Below, one piece after another: positions 11,900 to 22,600 of a stretch of DNA of 64,000 nucleotides. Both the position numbers and the translations under genes were made by a program. This DNA is from Dasypus novemcinctus (lineage: Eukaryota; Chordata; Mammalia; Cingulata; Dasypodidae), in the NCBI RefSeq assembly GCF_030445035.2, contig NW_026688628.1, forward strand, positions 1,612,001 to 1,676,000, written 5' to 3'. The notes under the pieces were generated by a model. The model made no database searches and was not told where the DNA came from. It was given only the letters and a program-made list of their open reading frames with translations. Every line of letters begins with the position of its first letter. Position 1 is the stretch's first letter.

Positions 11900-12722
11900 C
11901 AATGCCAAGGCTTATAAAGATAAACACTAAAATTAGTTAACCCCAACCACCTCCCTTCCCTGCAATAACAAATTTGTAACTGTGCTTTCTATGCCAAATG
12001 TACACAAATATATAAACCAATTTTCTTTTCTCTTTATGTCCAGTATATCATACAATTTACCATTATGTCCAATATACATAGACCTTCCTCAAGGCCAATG
12101 TGTGTGGATCAAATACGTTCTTTCTCAAAGTGGTGCAGTATTTTATGGGACTTACTCACCAGTTCCCCAGGTTATGATAGTTCAGGTTCTTTCCACCTTT
12201 GGCATCTATCCACAGTGCTATAGTAAACACTCTTGCATGTCATTCTACTGGGGCCCATGTTCCTTTAAGCTGCAGACTAGAATGTTAAGAGTGGGACCAC
12301 TGGTGTAATGTCAATAAATAGTGACTCTGAATGGTAGATGTCACACCTCCCCAGCAGAGAGTGAAGGTGGCTGTGTCACCCCCACTGCCACTGCACAGTA
12401 TTTTTGTCCTGTTAGATTTTGCCATTCAGTTCAGTGGAAAAGGGTGACTTGTCATGTATTTAAATTGCATTTAAGTGAGCAATAATGAAGTTGAACATTT
12501 TGTCATATGTTTATTGGCCATTTGTATTTCCTAGGAATTGCCTTTCTGCTCCCTAATTCATCTTTCTATTTTGTTGTGTTTTTAAGTTTTGTGTGACCAA
12601 ATCTACCTGTCTTTTAATGGTTCCTGACTTTCCCATCATGCATAAGATTATTTCACCAAATATGTGTTAGTGTAAATATTTTACTAATTTTTTCCCATTG
12701 GATCTTTAATGCACCTAGGATT
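11900..12722 (-). mobile_element. Old L1 fragment (3' ORF2 / 3' UTR region)
   Basis: Diverged minus-strand L1: 'ggccatttgtatttcctagg' and 'gaagttgaacattttgtcat' correspond to the end of ORF2 seen in reverse in the younger copies. Boundaries approximate. Confidence 0.65.
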
Positions 12723-12727
12723 TATTA

Positions 12728-13037
12728 TATAGGTATACCTCAGAGATTTGGCAGGTTCAGTTCCAGACCACCATAATAAAGTGAGTTACATGCATGCTTT
12801 GGTTTCCCAGTGCACGTATACTACAGTCTTTTAAGTATGCAAAAGCATTATTTTTATTTTTAAATGTATATACATCAATTAAAATGTGACACAGATGAAG
12901 CGAGTACACATTGTTGGAAAACTGGAACTGATAGACTTGCTTGACACAGGATTGCCACAAACCCTCAGTTTATTTAGAAAAAAACCCACAATATCTACAA
13001 AATGGAATAAAGCAAAATTCAGTAAAAGGATATATAC
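12728..13037 (+). mobile_element. Tigger1-family non-autonomous DNA transposon
   Basis: Left end 'aggtatacctcagagattt' with 'ggttcagttccagaccacca' and 'ataaagtgagtta'; right end with 'gacttgcttgacacaggatt', 'gccacaaaccctcagttt' and 'ataaagcaaaattcagtaaa'. These are the two terminal regions of Tigger1 joined without the transposase. The terminal inverted repeats are recognisable. Confidence 0.85.
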
Positions 13038-13513
13038 CCATAGTCTGATGTTTGGTAGGAGTTTAACTCTTCTTTTCTAGACAGATAGGCAATTTTCCAG
13101 CACTAGTTGTTTCATTGCAATCCTTTATTTATTGAATTGAGATGTCAGTTTTATCATTTCTTCTTGGATTAAAAATTTTAACTGAGTGTCCTTCAGGTCC
13201 TTAAAGCAATTCTGAGAGTTTCAGAGATGTTTCTTGAATTTGACAGCATTGTCATGATGTTTATTGTTCTTTTTTACAGTGACTACTTTCAAAACACATT
13301 TTAAAGATATGTTGAGCTATTAGACTTTAACTATAACAAGAATATTTTTCATTGCTGTGTTAAGAAATATATCAGTCCTAAGTCCTAGAAAAATACCATT
13401 TGTTAAAGGAATTTTGTATCAAACTTTTATACATAGGTAACTCAATACCTTCACTTTATTCTCTGATTTTGTATCTTATTTTTCTCTCTCATGTTTGAAT
13501 ATATGATTTTTAG

Positions 13514-13688
13514 GATCCCAAACGCCTTCCTAAATATCAAATGAAATCACTTTTTACTCCATACCATTCCCTGGAGACCCTTGTGGATTTTCACTTTCAT
13601 AAATCTCTGGTAATTGAATTGATCCACCTTTTAGGAGCAAGATCCTACTTTGCTTCCAAAATGTTAATAACCTATTGGTATACAGTAG
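13514..13688 (+). CDS. FASTKD3: FASTKD3 exon, open
   Basis: Acceptor 'tttttag' and donor 'gtaagt'. 58 codons plus one base, with no stop: DPKRLPKYQMKSLF to SYFASKMLITYWYTV. Splices in phase with the next exon (G + AT gives Asp). It is the best preserved FASTKD3 exon here. Confidence 0.75.
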
Positions 13689-13831
13689 GTAAGTACCAGG
13701 GGATTTATTTACAGAACCTTAGTGGTTGTTATCTCTCTGGGAGACAGGTGGAGCTTAGTAGCCACAGAATGCAAAATGGAATCTTCCCTGCCCTGCATGT
13801 GGCTCTAGAGTGTAGATGGTAGAATATAGTA

Positions 13832-14020
13832 TATAGACTATATTTGAATCCAGCTTGCCACAGATTAGCAGAATGTCTTTGCACAGTGTATTTACCCTTT
13901 TTAACCTTTTTCTGTTTGCTTCCTCATCTGTAAAATGTGAGTAAGAAGAGTATTGACCTCAAACACCTATGGTAAGAAGGAATTCATGAGGGAATAACAC
14001 AGTAAGTGCTCATGTCTGTT
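13832..14020 (+). mobile_element. MIR SINE
   Basis: Plus-strand MIR with 'tttgcttcctcatctgtaaa' and 'atgtgagtaagaagagtat', lying in a FASTKD3 intron. Confidence 0.75.
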
Positions 14021-14042
14021 TAGCTGCTCTTATAGTTTAGGC

Positions 14043-14260
14043 CTGCACTGTCCAGTATGGTAGCCACTAGTGCAGATGGCTACTTAAATTTACATTAAAC
14101 ATAAGTAAATTTTATAATTCATTTCGCTAATCATATATCACATTTCAAGCGCTCCAAAGCCTCCCATAGCTGGTGGCTACCGCATTAGCACAGATATAAG
14201 CACACAAATCCTCCCAGAAATAGCTGCTGGACTATGCTGACTTTGAGTCCAAGTCCTTCC
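14043..14260. mobile_element. Palindromic hAT-type DNA transposon fossil
   Basis: 'tgtccagtatggtagccact' at the left is mirrored by 'agctggtggctaccgcatta' at the right, giving terminal inverted repeats around an AT-rich centre. Family name not assigned with certainty. Confidence 0.6.
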
Positions 14261-14848
14261 TTTCATCAGTTAAAAAGTCATCTCAAAGAGAACCATCTCT
14301 GATAGGCTTCAAATGGTCACATGTTCCACCTCCCCTCTCTCATGGCCCTTTCTACAGAAGGAATGGCATATACCAGAGGGCTGGGAAGGGAATTCTAGCC
14401 ATGCCCCTTGGCCAGAGGTTGCAGTTGTGGGGTGCCACAGATATGGGCTGCATTAGCTGTCAGGAGGCACTGGAAGAGATGGATGTGGTGAGCTGCTTAG
14501 TTGTCTAAGTTTGCTGAACTTAGAAGATTTTCTTCACTGTCTGAACTGAAAGTGTGCTGCCATTTGTAAGGAGAAGGAGGAAGTATGTGGTTCCTACTGC
14601 TCCCCTGTTAATTTGAGGACCTACTCCTTGCTTTAGCCCAGGAAGCCTCCCTAATTTCAGGCTGACAGGCTTGTTCTTGAAGCTGAGTGAGTGAACATCC
14701 TCACCCTCATTTCATTGTGTTCATTTCTTTGCAGCATTCTGTCCTATTGATAAATACAGTTTGGAAGAAATCAAAATAGAACAAAGAAGTAAAGGAAGAT
14801 AATGTTTGTAAGGGTATCACATGAAGACCTTTTTTCTTATCTCACCAG
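14261..14848. other. Intronic sequence, nothing recognised
   Basis: Between the open FASTKD3 exon and the next; only short chance frames. Confidence 0.5.
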
Positions 14849-14917
14849 ATATTGAAATTAAAGTAGATAAAGAAGGATTTATATTACCTTTTCCAGTTGA
14901 TGAAGATGGGCCCAAAG
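14849..14917 (+). pseudogene. FASTKD3: FASTKD3 exon
   Basis: Acceptor 'ctcaccag', donor 'gtaaag'. Reads DIEIKVDKEGFILPFPVDEDGPK. It ends one base short of the phase needed to enter the RAP exon correctly. Confidence 0.72.
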
Positions 14918-15249
14918 GTAAAGAAACTGCTGTTGTTTTTATGTTACAAGGCCTGTTGAGGTGAATAGAAAAGGATCATTTTCTTAAAAAGGCGAGAAAA
15001 ATAGATGATTCCAGAAATTAAAAGTACATTTCAGGACATGTTTTTAGGAAATTCCTTGTAATATTTTCTAAACAGTATCATTAATTAAGCCAAGTACTTT
15101 TTCAGTAGACTAAAGAGTAACACATTCATGATTGATGTGAGAGTACTGGCCATTAGGAAAAGCCAAATCTTGAGTAAACTTTGGCCAAAAAAAATAATAT
15201 TTTGGATGGTTATAAAAACTAAGTTTATTTCTCTTTGATTTTTTTTCAG

Positions 15250-15364
15250 GGTAGCACTATGCATTAATGGCCCCAAAAGAGTTTGTTTTGACAGCAAAAA
15301 TTTACTAGGAAAAGAGGCTATTAAACAACGGCAACTCCATTTACTTGGTTATCAAGTTGTCCAG
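15250..15364 (+). pseudogene. FASTKD3: FASTKD3 RAP-domain exon
   Basis: Acceptor 'ttttttcag', donor 'gtatgg'. From 15251 it gives 38 codons: VALCINGPKRVCFDSKNLLG then KEAIKQRQLHLLGYQVVQ, the core of a RAP domain. Joined by canonical splicing to the preceding exon, the frame meets a TAG at once. Confidence 0.75.
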
Positions 15365-15664
15365 GTATGGGTCCATTCCCTCCACCCCCCAAAGTAATCC
15401 CTCATTCATACTTGCTTTTTCCAGGGTCCTAAGTAGTCTGCTAGCCCAGTGGACTGAGAATCTTATTAAATTATTGGAATATCTGTTTTAATTTCCTCCT
15501 GACGTAAGTGTAAGAATACACAAGATGACTCACTAAAACCATAATCTTCATCACTCCCTAATACCTAAGACCTTATTGTTTCCTTTGTAAGTTACTTAAT
15601 AAGGCATTATGATGATGAGTGACTAGAATGTAGATGAGTTTCCCAAGTTCTCTAAGGTATTGGT

Positions 15665-16290
15665 GCTAGTCTGCTCCCTGCTTTCCTCTCTGGCTTACTC
15701 TTGTCCAGTTCATCTTGCACATCCCACACTAATCTTCTGAAAACCCTCAGCATGCCAGCCTGTGATCAGAAACCTTTTTTCTTTCCTGCTCACACGATAC
15801 AGTAGAGCCTCCTCTGCTCTGACTTTTGGGACCCCCTGAGGCTGCACCTTGTTGCCTGGCTCCAAGCTGGTGGTCTCTTCCCTCCCACCTAGCCCACTCT
15901 GTTCTCTCTCGCCTTGCTCCTTTGCCCAGGTGCCCCCTCTCCCTCCAGACAGCATCTCCACGTGACTAAATTCTGTCCATTCAGCAACACCCCACTCAGG
16001 TATCTTCTTTCCCCACCACGTAAAACCCTGACCTCCTCTGAGAGCTGGAATGCTGATTTTCTTCACACGCGCTGCTCTGGCTTGTTGTGTACTTCTAGTA
16101 TTGATTGTGTCTTTGAGGACAGGAATCATGTTTGATACTTCTTTAAATATCCCTCTTATTTAACCAACAAATATTTATTGAGCTCTTATTATGTGCTAGG
16201 CATTGTTCTGGGCTCTGGGAGTACCTGAGTGAGATAGCTGTGACTTTGTCCTCAAGGAGCTTCCATTCTTATGTGTGTGTGACTGCTGAG
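15665..16290 (+). mobile_element. L2 LINE 3' region fragment
   Basis: Pattern of L2: 'ctgctttcctctctggctta', 'ctttgaggacaggaatcatg', then 'aacaaatatttattgagctc' and 'ttattatgtgctaggcattg'. It occupies the interval where the missing last FASTKD3 exon would be expected. Confidence 0.65.
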
Positions 16291-16920
16291 AGCCTCGGTG
16301 TTGCTTTAAGACCTCCAGCTGCTGGGGTGATGGGACTCCCCTCTTTGCTGAAGGCAGTTGCCCTTGTTTGTGGATATAATCAGCCATAGCTGCAACCAAC
16401 TTCCTAATGGTCTAAAGACACCTACAGAATGCCCTCACACTGGCAGGCCAGGGCTTGCATCATCCAATGACTTGGCACCAACTGAATGGTGATTAACCAT
16501 CTCATGACCTCATCATTTTTAGATCTGTTTATCTTTAATTTTTAAGGTTTTTTAAACTTTAGCATAGGTTATTGAAACTCTATGAGTTCTAGAGCTCCAA
16601 GTTCACTTTTAAATTTTATGCTTCTTTGCAGAGAAGGAATGAGACAAATAAAAGCAAATGAAAGATTGACCAGGAGAGAGCTGCAATCGATTCGGATGTG
16701 TTCATATACCCAAGTGAATTGTCGCTCACCTGGGGGCCAGGCCAAAAGGATTCTCACATCTCTTGGAAACCTGTGAAGTGGTCTCACTTACAGTTCTTAG
16801 AGCAGTTCATGGCTTTGGGCCTGAGCCCCATTCTGGATCATGCTATGCCTCAGAAACCTATCCACAGTCCCTATTCACTACCGAGCCCAAGCCCAGTGTC
16901 ACTTCTGCCTTCTGTGAGCT
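16291..16920. other. Unassigned sequence
   Basis: No exon matching the end of FASTKD3 and no named repeat. A possible acceptor 'tttgcag' at about 16630 is followed by no recognisable coding sequence. Confidence 0.45.
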
Positions 16921-17350
16921 CTCTTGCCCCTCCCTGCCCCACCCTATAACCCCCACCCCCCTCAGCCCACTCCTCTCCCCATAACAACAACCTCCTCCAT
17001 CATCATGAGACATTCATTGCATTTGGTGAATACATCTCTGAGCACCACTGCACCTCATGGTCAATGGTCCACACCATAGCCCATACTCTCCCACAGTCCA
17101 CCCAGTGGGTCATAGGAGGACATACAATATCCGGTAACTGTCCCTGCAGCAACACCCAGGACAACTCCAAGTCCCAAAAATGCCCCCACATTTACATCTC
17201 TTCCTCCCACTCCCACCCCCAGCAGCCACCATGGCCACTTTCTCCACACCAATGCCACATTTTCTTCAATTACTAATCACAATAGTTCATGAATAGAATA
17301 TCGTTAAGTCCACTCCAATCCATACTCTATTCTTCCATCCTGTGGGCCTT
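16921..17350 (-). mobile_element. L1 3' UTR fragment (distal part)
   Basis: C-rich tract, 'acaacaacctcctccatcat' and 'gtgggtcataggaggacata' match the distal 3' UTR of the other L1s. No poly-T or duplication is seen, so it is an older or trimmed copy. Confidence 0.85.
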
Positions 17351-17404
17351 AGAATGGTTGTGTCCATGTGTAAGGAGGTGTAGGAGGAGCACAGACTGGC
17401 TTGC

Positions 17405-17515
17405 TGGGTCATACTTCTAGGGGTGCCATAATTCTAGGGTTCCCTACTGCTAGGTGTGCTGTACTTCTAGGGGTGCCATACTTCTAGGGTGCTTTACTTC
17501 TAGGGGTGCCACTGT
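17405..17515. repeat. Minisatellite, degenerate 'cttctaggggtgcca' units
   Basis: At least five variants of tacttctaggggtgcca occur in tandem, some shortened. Confidence 0.85.
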
Positions 17516-17599
17516 AAACGTGTGGTTATTGTTTTTGTTAATTAGCATCAAGGACATGGTACTTAAAAATCTCTAAAACCTCTGCCTGAATCAAGGACC

Positions 17600-17930
17600 T
17601 GCAGGCAAGAAGCAACGAGAGGGGGCTCGTTGGTCCGGGCCTGAGAGCAACCCCTCCCCTGCCTGCCTGTCCACCTGCACTCCCTGCTGCCTTCCCCTTC
17701 TGAAAGCTGCACCGCCCTTGTCCTCCCGTTCTGCCTCCTGCACATCAATGGGCTCGGCCTCAGGGCCACCACAGATGCTCTTCCCTCTGCCTGGAATGAC
17801 CGACTGTTCCCCAGATTTCACAAGTCTAGCCCCTCATTATCATTTATGTTTCAAGCCAGCCTTCCTAGAGCCGCCCTGGTTAAAGTATTCCCAAGACCTG
17901 TTTAGTTCCCCTTTTCCTTTTTACTGATAC
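17600..17930 (+). mobile_element. L2 LINE fragment
   Basis: 'gctcttccctctgcctggaa' preceded by a C/T-rich stretch and followed by 'ccagatttcacaagtctag' fits the L2 3' region. Confidence 0.55.
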
Positions 17931-18517
17931 ACACACACATTCGAGGCTTTAGAATTAAGTGAATTTTCGACAAAAGGAACTCGCCTCTTGAACCAGCATT
18001 TGACTCAAGAAACAGCAAAGCGCTGCGGAACAGCTCAGTTTTGCCAGATACCACTTGGCTGGATTCGATTCGTGCCGGTGCACACCCGCACCTGCCAGTA
18101 CCGTGAGCGGTGGCCCCTCGTGCTGACCGAGGCGCTGAAAACTAACTCGTTGCACGTTGACACGATGCTGCTGTGGACACAGAGTTAATATACGAAGGCA
18201 ATGAATTCCACCTGTGCCTTCCACTACTGTTCCGCAGCTCCTGGAGGGTTTCAGATGCCACGCTGGGGTGGTCTGCACTTCTCCGGGACAGCCCGCTTGG
18301 AACCTTCCAGTTGCGCAAGGGCAAGGGCAAGGGCAAGACGGCGGAGGCCCCCAGTCCAGCAGACGGCTCCTCGCGTCCCAAGTGGACGCTCCAGGGGCAC
18401 GCAAGGAGACGGGAGGGCACGGTCCCATTCCCATCACGGCAGCGCCCTCCGCCCTGCGCCCCTGGCCCTGCACCCCAGCCCTGCACCCCCCGCCCAGCTT
18501 TGTGACGCAAGGCCGCG

Positions 18518-18530
18518 GTTTCCCGGCAAC
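18518..18530 (+). promoter_or_regulatory. X-box (RFX factor site)
   Basis: GTTTCCCGGCAAC fits the X-box consensus RYYNYY-N(1-3)-RRNRAC with a 1-nt spacer. RFX factors drive cilia genes through X-boxes near the start site. This one lies about 80-160 bp before the CFAP90-like coding sequence, a cilia/flagella gene. Confidence 0.6.
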
Positions 18531-18609
18531 TGCCTAACGGGGGCGCCGGGGCAGCCAGGCAGGCGGACTCGGGCGGGGTCCCTGGCGGGGTGGGACCGAC
18601 CTGGCCTCG

Positions 18610-18775
18610 ACGGAGAAGGTGGACGAGGGCGGCCTGGAGCACGAGGAGGAGATCACCGCCGTCACGCTGAGGGCAAGCCCCGGCCGCCGCCCATCTCGGC
18701 GCTGTCCGCCTTCAGCTACGTCCTGCCGCGGCGCCTGGACCCCGAGGAGCACAGCTACTTCTCCCGCCAGGCCCG
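18610..18775 (+). pseudogene. CFAP90: CFAP90 (C5orf49)-like first coding exon, probably damaged
   Basis: CFAP90 is a small cilia- and flagella-associated protein. The stretch [20 protein letters not shown] then [10 protein letters not shown] ends at 18775 at a good donor (gtgagg) and matches the conserved N-terminal region of CFAP90 as I recall it. In the frame before it, [16 protein letters not shown] looks coding, but it starts with ACG (18610-18612) where an ATG would be natural, and it is one frame away from ISALSAF. So a lost start and a 1-nt shift near 18670-18690 are likely. The next exon (SLYDC ... RRLDY type) is not found in the rest of the window. Synteny after FASTKD3 on the same strand supports the identity. 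Confidence 0.6.
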
Positions 18776-19300
18776 GTGAGGCGGGACGGGCGGCACCGCG
18801 CGGCTGGGGTGAGGCGGGGCTGGGGGCAGGTGTCCCCTGCCAGGGAGGGGCTGGGGCGGGGCTGTGCCAGCCGGAGCGGGGACTGGAGACCCAGCAACAC
18901 CGCGTGGAAGGGGTCTGGGGGCCAGGCAGGGCTTGGGGGCGGGGCCCGGGCAGGGTGGGGATGCTTCTGTGGGGGTGGGAGCAGGACATCATAGTGGGAA
19001 AGGGCTACCGGGAAGGTCGACTGGCGGAGGGGGGCGGGGCGGGGGAGGGAGGAGGGAATATTCACCAGGGAGGAAGACTCGATGGGGCGCCCTGGGGTGG
19101 AGGGGGCAGGGGCTGCTCCCGGTGGGGTCGGTGAGATGTGTGCCTGGACCCGAAAGAGCAGAGCTTTTAGTACTGCGAGACACAGCCCCCCCCGCCCCCG
19201 CCCCGGAGCTGGAGGGGCCTCGCGGCCATCCAAGGGTGCACAGTCTAGAACGGGGGCCTCGAGGCTATCCAGTGTGTGGGGTGCGGCCCCCTGAGCAGTA

Positions 19301-19727
19301 TGTGAGTGGTTCCCAGGGCCGTGAATAAGCAGCCAGACAGATGGACGGTCCTGGGCCCCGGGAACCCTCGGGCCGCCTTCCCACCCACCAAGGAGAACCA
19401 GAAATACATCTGCACCGTTTGGGCGGGCCCCTCTGGGAAGGTGTGCCTGGTAGGAAGAGCTGGAGGGTCTGTGCAGCCGAAGCCCCCAAGAGAGGGTGGA
19501 AGGAATGAATAGAAGTGTGTTCAGAGTTGTCCAGGTCACCCATTCCTTTCTTTTCAACATTGTTTCTGTCAGTCCCCAGGGCGTTCCACAGAGCATCTGA
19601 TTAGATAAAAGCCTTGGTTGGGGACCCTCAGCCTGGCGGAGAGCTGGGCACCTGGGCTATCCCTCAGCCCTCCTGGACGGATGGGACTGCCAGAAGAGGG
19701 ACACCTCACTTTTCTCAGGCTGCTGTC
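19301..19727. other. Unassigned sequence
   Basis: Moderately GC-rich sequence after the CpG block; no recognised exon or repeat. Confidence 0.45.
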
Positions 19728-20145
19728 ACAAGTACCATGAACTAGGTGGCTAAAAAACACCAGGAACTGCTCTCTCAGCCCTGCAGGCTGAAGCCACAAC
19801 TGCGTGGGCCGTGCTGGTAGGTCAGTCCTGGCCCCGCCCCCAAGGGGCGCCTCTCCCTTGGCCAGCAAGCCTTGGGTTTTCAGTGTCTCTTCAGTCACCC
19901 TATGGCCTGCTCTGTCTCTCTTCCCATGGCGCCCTCCCCTTCTGTCTGTGCCCATACCCCCCTTCTAAAGACACCAGCCATCCTGGACTAAGGGTCCACC
20001 CACTGCAGTCGGCCTCATTCAATTTAAATGATTCTGCTTGCAATAACGCTTTTGCAAAAGGTTTGTGCTCCCAGGTACCTGGGATTAGGACTTCAGGGTA
20101 TCTTTTTGGGGTACACAGCTCAACCCATAACGTGGAACACAGATT
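19728..20145 (-). mobile_element. MLT1-type MaLR LTR
   Basis: Reverse-oriented MLT1: 'caggctgctgtcacaagtac', 'gaactaggtggctaaaaaac', 'agacaccagccatcctggac' and the far end 'gtacacagctcaacccataa'. Old and diverged. Confidence 0.72.
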
Positions 20146-21130
20146 CCATTGGAAAGGAAGTTAATGGTGTATAAAATAATCCCACAAAATGCCTCCTTCC
20201 TCTTCTCCTAGCCACCCACAATCAGTGGTGCCCAGGTGAGTCCCCAGTTCAGGTCAACTCTCGCTGGAGTACTAGTGGGAGGCCTCTTGAGTCTCATGAG
20301 CTTCACTTCACACACAGAAGCATAGTTTCCAGTTGAAGCAACCATGGCCCTCAGCCTGCCCCCCAGGATGTCTCTTGCATCTGAGGTACCCCTCTGCCTG
20401 GCTTCTAGCGTGTGGAAGGACTGGATGGAGGAAGGGGACTTCCGGGGCCATCTGACAAGGTACCTGACTCTGCTGGCCATTGAAACAGGAGAGGGGTGGA
20501 ACGGAAGGGTTCCCAACCTTCTGCCAACACACACCTCATCTGTTTTCTTCCTGTGAGCAATAGCTTTTGAACAACTGTAAATAGTTTCACTTATTAAGTG
20601 GGGTTTACATTTTGAGTCTACGGTACTGCCAGTGAGTTGATGGCCATCATGAGATAATAGTCAAAAAGCCAGGACTCTTGGTGTATGAAATTGTTCAAAT
20701 CTTCTTTATCTAGAGAATATAAAATTCATCTGGGTTTTCAGAATAACAAAGAGAGTTCACGCTACACCGTTTTGTTTGTACCTTTGAGGAGTCCCTTTCC
20801 ACAGCACCCTAAGGTGGACTGTAGACTGCTCCTCGATGGGGTGCCACTGATGGAAGGTACCACTGAGGACTGCACAGTGGAGCTTGTGGCTTCTGAAGCT
20901 CGAATGTGGTGGAAAAGCAGAGCAGAACCCCTGCCCCCTGCAGGCCAGGCCCAAGAGGGAGAAGGACAAAGTGAGCCTGAAGTCTAAGTGTCTCCTTCCA
21001 GAATTTGGCGGTCTGAATTTGGCAGCCTTCCAGGGCTGACTGAACAAGGGCGGAGAGGGGCCCCGAGGTAGGAAGTGACTGGGGCTCTGCCCCTTGGAGG
21101 GAAATCAGGAATGGGCCATAAGCATGCCTT
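20146..21130. other. Unassigned sequence
   Basis: Only short frames (20685-20987 and others) with no recognisable protein, splice context or repeat. Confidence 0.45.
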
Positions 21131-21134
21131 TCTA

Positions 21135-21320
21135 TATGACAGGGTTGGCAAACTAAGACCTGACCCCTGCCTGTTTTGACAAAGTTTTATTAAAACACAG
21201 CCACACCCATTCATTTCTCTATCGTCTGTCTAGGCTGTTGGGGTTGAGTGATAGCGACAGAGACCTTAGGGCCAGGAGAGTTCACACCTGGCCCTGCACA
21301 GACAAAGTCTCTGACTCCTG
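21135..21320 (-). mobile_element. hAT-type DNA transposon fossil
   Basis: 'gggttggcaaactaagacct', 'caaagttttattaaaacaca' and 'gccacacccattcattt' match a common mammalian hAT-Charlie-type element. Exact family not assigned. Confidence 0.55.
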
Positions 21321-22035
21321 CTCGAATGCCTTACTGCCCCCTGGAAAATGGGAATTGTCTTTAGAATACATTCATTCAAATGGGATTTTGTGTTTAAAGC
21401 ATTTAGGGCAGTTTTGATTAGCTGAGGTTACAGGCAAATTCAAGTCCTGGGGCTTTGTACATGCCAAAAGGAAATGATGCAACTGAAATAAATATTAATT
21501 AAAATCTAAAGAAAAGAGCCTTAAAAGCAACAAGAACAGCAAAAGGCATTTCAAAGTCTATTTGAACCAATGTTCACACTATAATATTGGGATTATGGGC
21601 ACTGGTATCTGATCAACTCCAGTGCTCCAGAAGCAGTTCCTCTGACCTTGGGATCATTGGTCATAAAGAGGGTGAATTCCATACTACAGGTTTGCTGAAG
21701 GACTGAACTGCCCCAAAATACACTGCAAGTTATTTCAGGCCCTACCAAAGCTGATCAAATTACTTCCTAAGTCAATTTCCTTGGAACACAGTTAACAGTA
21801 GTCAGTGTTTCGCTTAGCAGCCCTGGGTGAGGAGTCCCGAGTGGAAGTATCAGCTCTATGGTGACTAGCTGTGGAGCCTTCACAAGTCACAGCCTCTCTG
21901 TCTCACGTTGCCATTCTAGGACAGATCACACAGAACTGACCTAATGGACTACTTATGCAAATGAATGTAATTAGCATGCATACAGTGGCTCACAGTAAGC
22001 CCTGGGTTAGTGGAGCTCTAATTACTGTTTTGTTT
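21321..22035. other. Unassigned sequence
   Basis: No gene or repeat recognised. Confidence 0.45.
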
Positions 22036-22345
22036 TTATTTTTTTATTTTTTAATTATCTTTTTTAAAGTTAATAGATCACACAAAACATTACATTAAAA
22101 AACATAAGAGGTTCCCATATACCCCACTCCCCACCACCCACCCCAATCATTTTTTAGTTGTATTTTTTGAAGATACATAGATCACAAAAAATGTTACATT
22201 CAAAAAATATACGAGTTTCCCATATATCCCCACCTCCCTCACTCCACTCCTCCCATATCAACAACCTCTCTCATTAGTGTGGCACATTTACTGTATTTGG
22301 TGAATACATTTTGGAGCACTGCTGCACCCCATAGACTGTAATTGG
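22036..22345 (-). mobile_element. Two adjacent L1 3' ends
   Basis: Two consecutive minus-strand L1 3' termini: 'aatagatcacacaaaacatt acattaaaaaacat' at about 22070 and 'acatagatcacaaaaaatgt tacattc' at about 22170. Each is followed by 'gtttcccatata' or 'ggttcccatata' and a C-rich tract; the second continues to about 22345. Confidence 0.85.
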
Positions 22346-22550
22346 CTTTGGCTTGTGATGGTCAGTGTCCTTTTGCTAAGGATTGGGTCCACAGGGCCAA
22401 GCCTTTCCTTCCTGATCTGGTCACTGTCAGAGATGCACATGATAGAACCTTCAACCTGGGGGCTTAAATGAGCATTTCTGGGGCATTGTCAGACCAGCTC
22501 CAGCAAACTGAGACAGTGGCTAAAAGTAAAGATAGACTTCCTGTCCCAAG

Positions 22551-22587
<37 letters not shown>

Positions 22588-22600
22588 CGTGTGTATGTGA
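22551..22600. repeat. (GT)n microsatellite
   Basis: About 17 GT units followed by gcgtgcgtgtgtatgtg. Confidence 0.97.

Larger units (their letters stand above)
10347..15364 (+). pseudogene. FASTKD3: FASTKD3, 3' half, four exons with frameshifts
   Basis: FASTKD3 belongs to the FAST-kinase-domain family of mitochondrial RNA-binding proteins; the C-terminal RAP domain is the family hallmark. Four exons have canonical AG/GT borders: 10347-10431 (ESCLDRLSLAQLTQLYL), 13514-13688 (DPKRLPKYQMKSLF ... LGARSYFASK), 14849-14917 (DIEIKVDKEGFILP) and 15250-15364 (VALCINGPKR ... LLGKEAIKQR ... LLGYQVVQ). The last is the RAP domain. Exon 13514-13688 is fully open. Two breaks are visible: one base is missing near 10422 in the expected PFYK, and one is missing at the 14917/15250 junction, so the RAP frame is not reached. 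The last coding exon is not found before 18.5 kb, and the large upstream exon is outside or lost. Intron structure rules out a retrocopy. FASTKD3 rather than a paralogue is chosen from remembered C-terminal sequence and the CFAP90 neighbour. Confidence 0.72.
18040..19300. promoter_or_regulatory. CpG-rich block (CpG island) around CFAP90 exon 1
   Basis: GC- and CpG-rich sequence unlike the AT-rich surroundings, densest around 18.3-19.2 kb. It covers the CFAP90-like exon and its splice donor, so it probably acts or acted as that gene's promoter. The many overlapping open frames here (for example 18201-18779, 18712-19596) arise because stop codons are rare in GC-rich DNA. Confidence 0.7.

Noticed and set aside
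16580..16776. Candidate last exon of FASTKD3 after 'tttgcag' near 16630
   Set aside because: The translation shows nothing like the expected end of the RAP domain.
18142..19596. Several 100-290 codon frames on both strands in the CpG island
   Set aside because: Low-complexity P/A/R/G-rich translations expected by chance in GC-rich DNA; only the CFAP90-like segment has a recognisable motif and splice donor.
22551..22600. (GT)n as a regulatory element
   Set aside because: Ordinary microsatellite; nothing nearby suggests a specific function.
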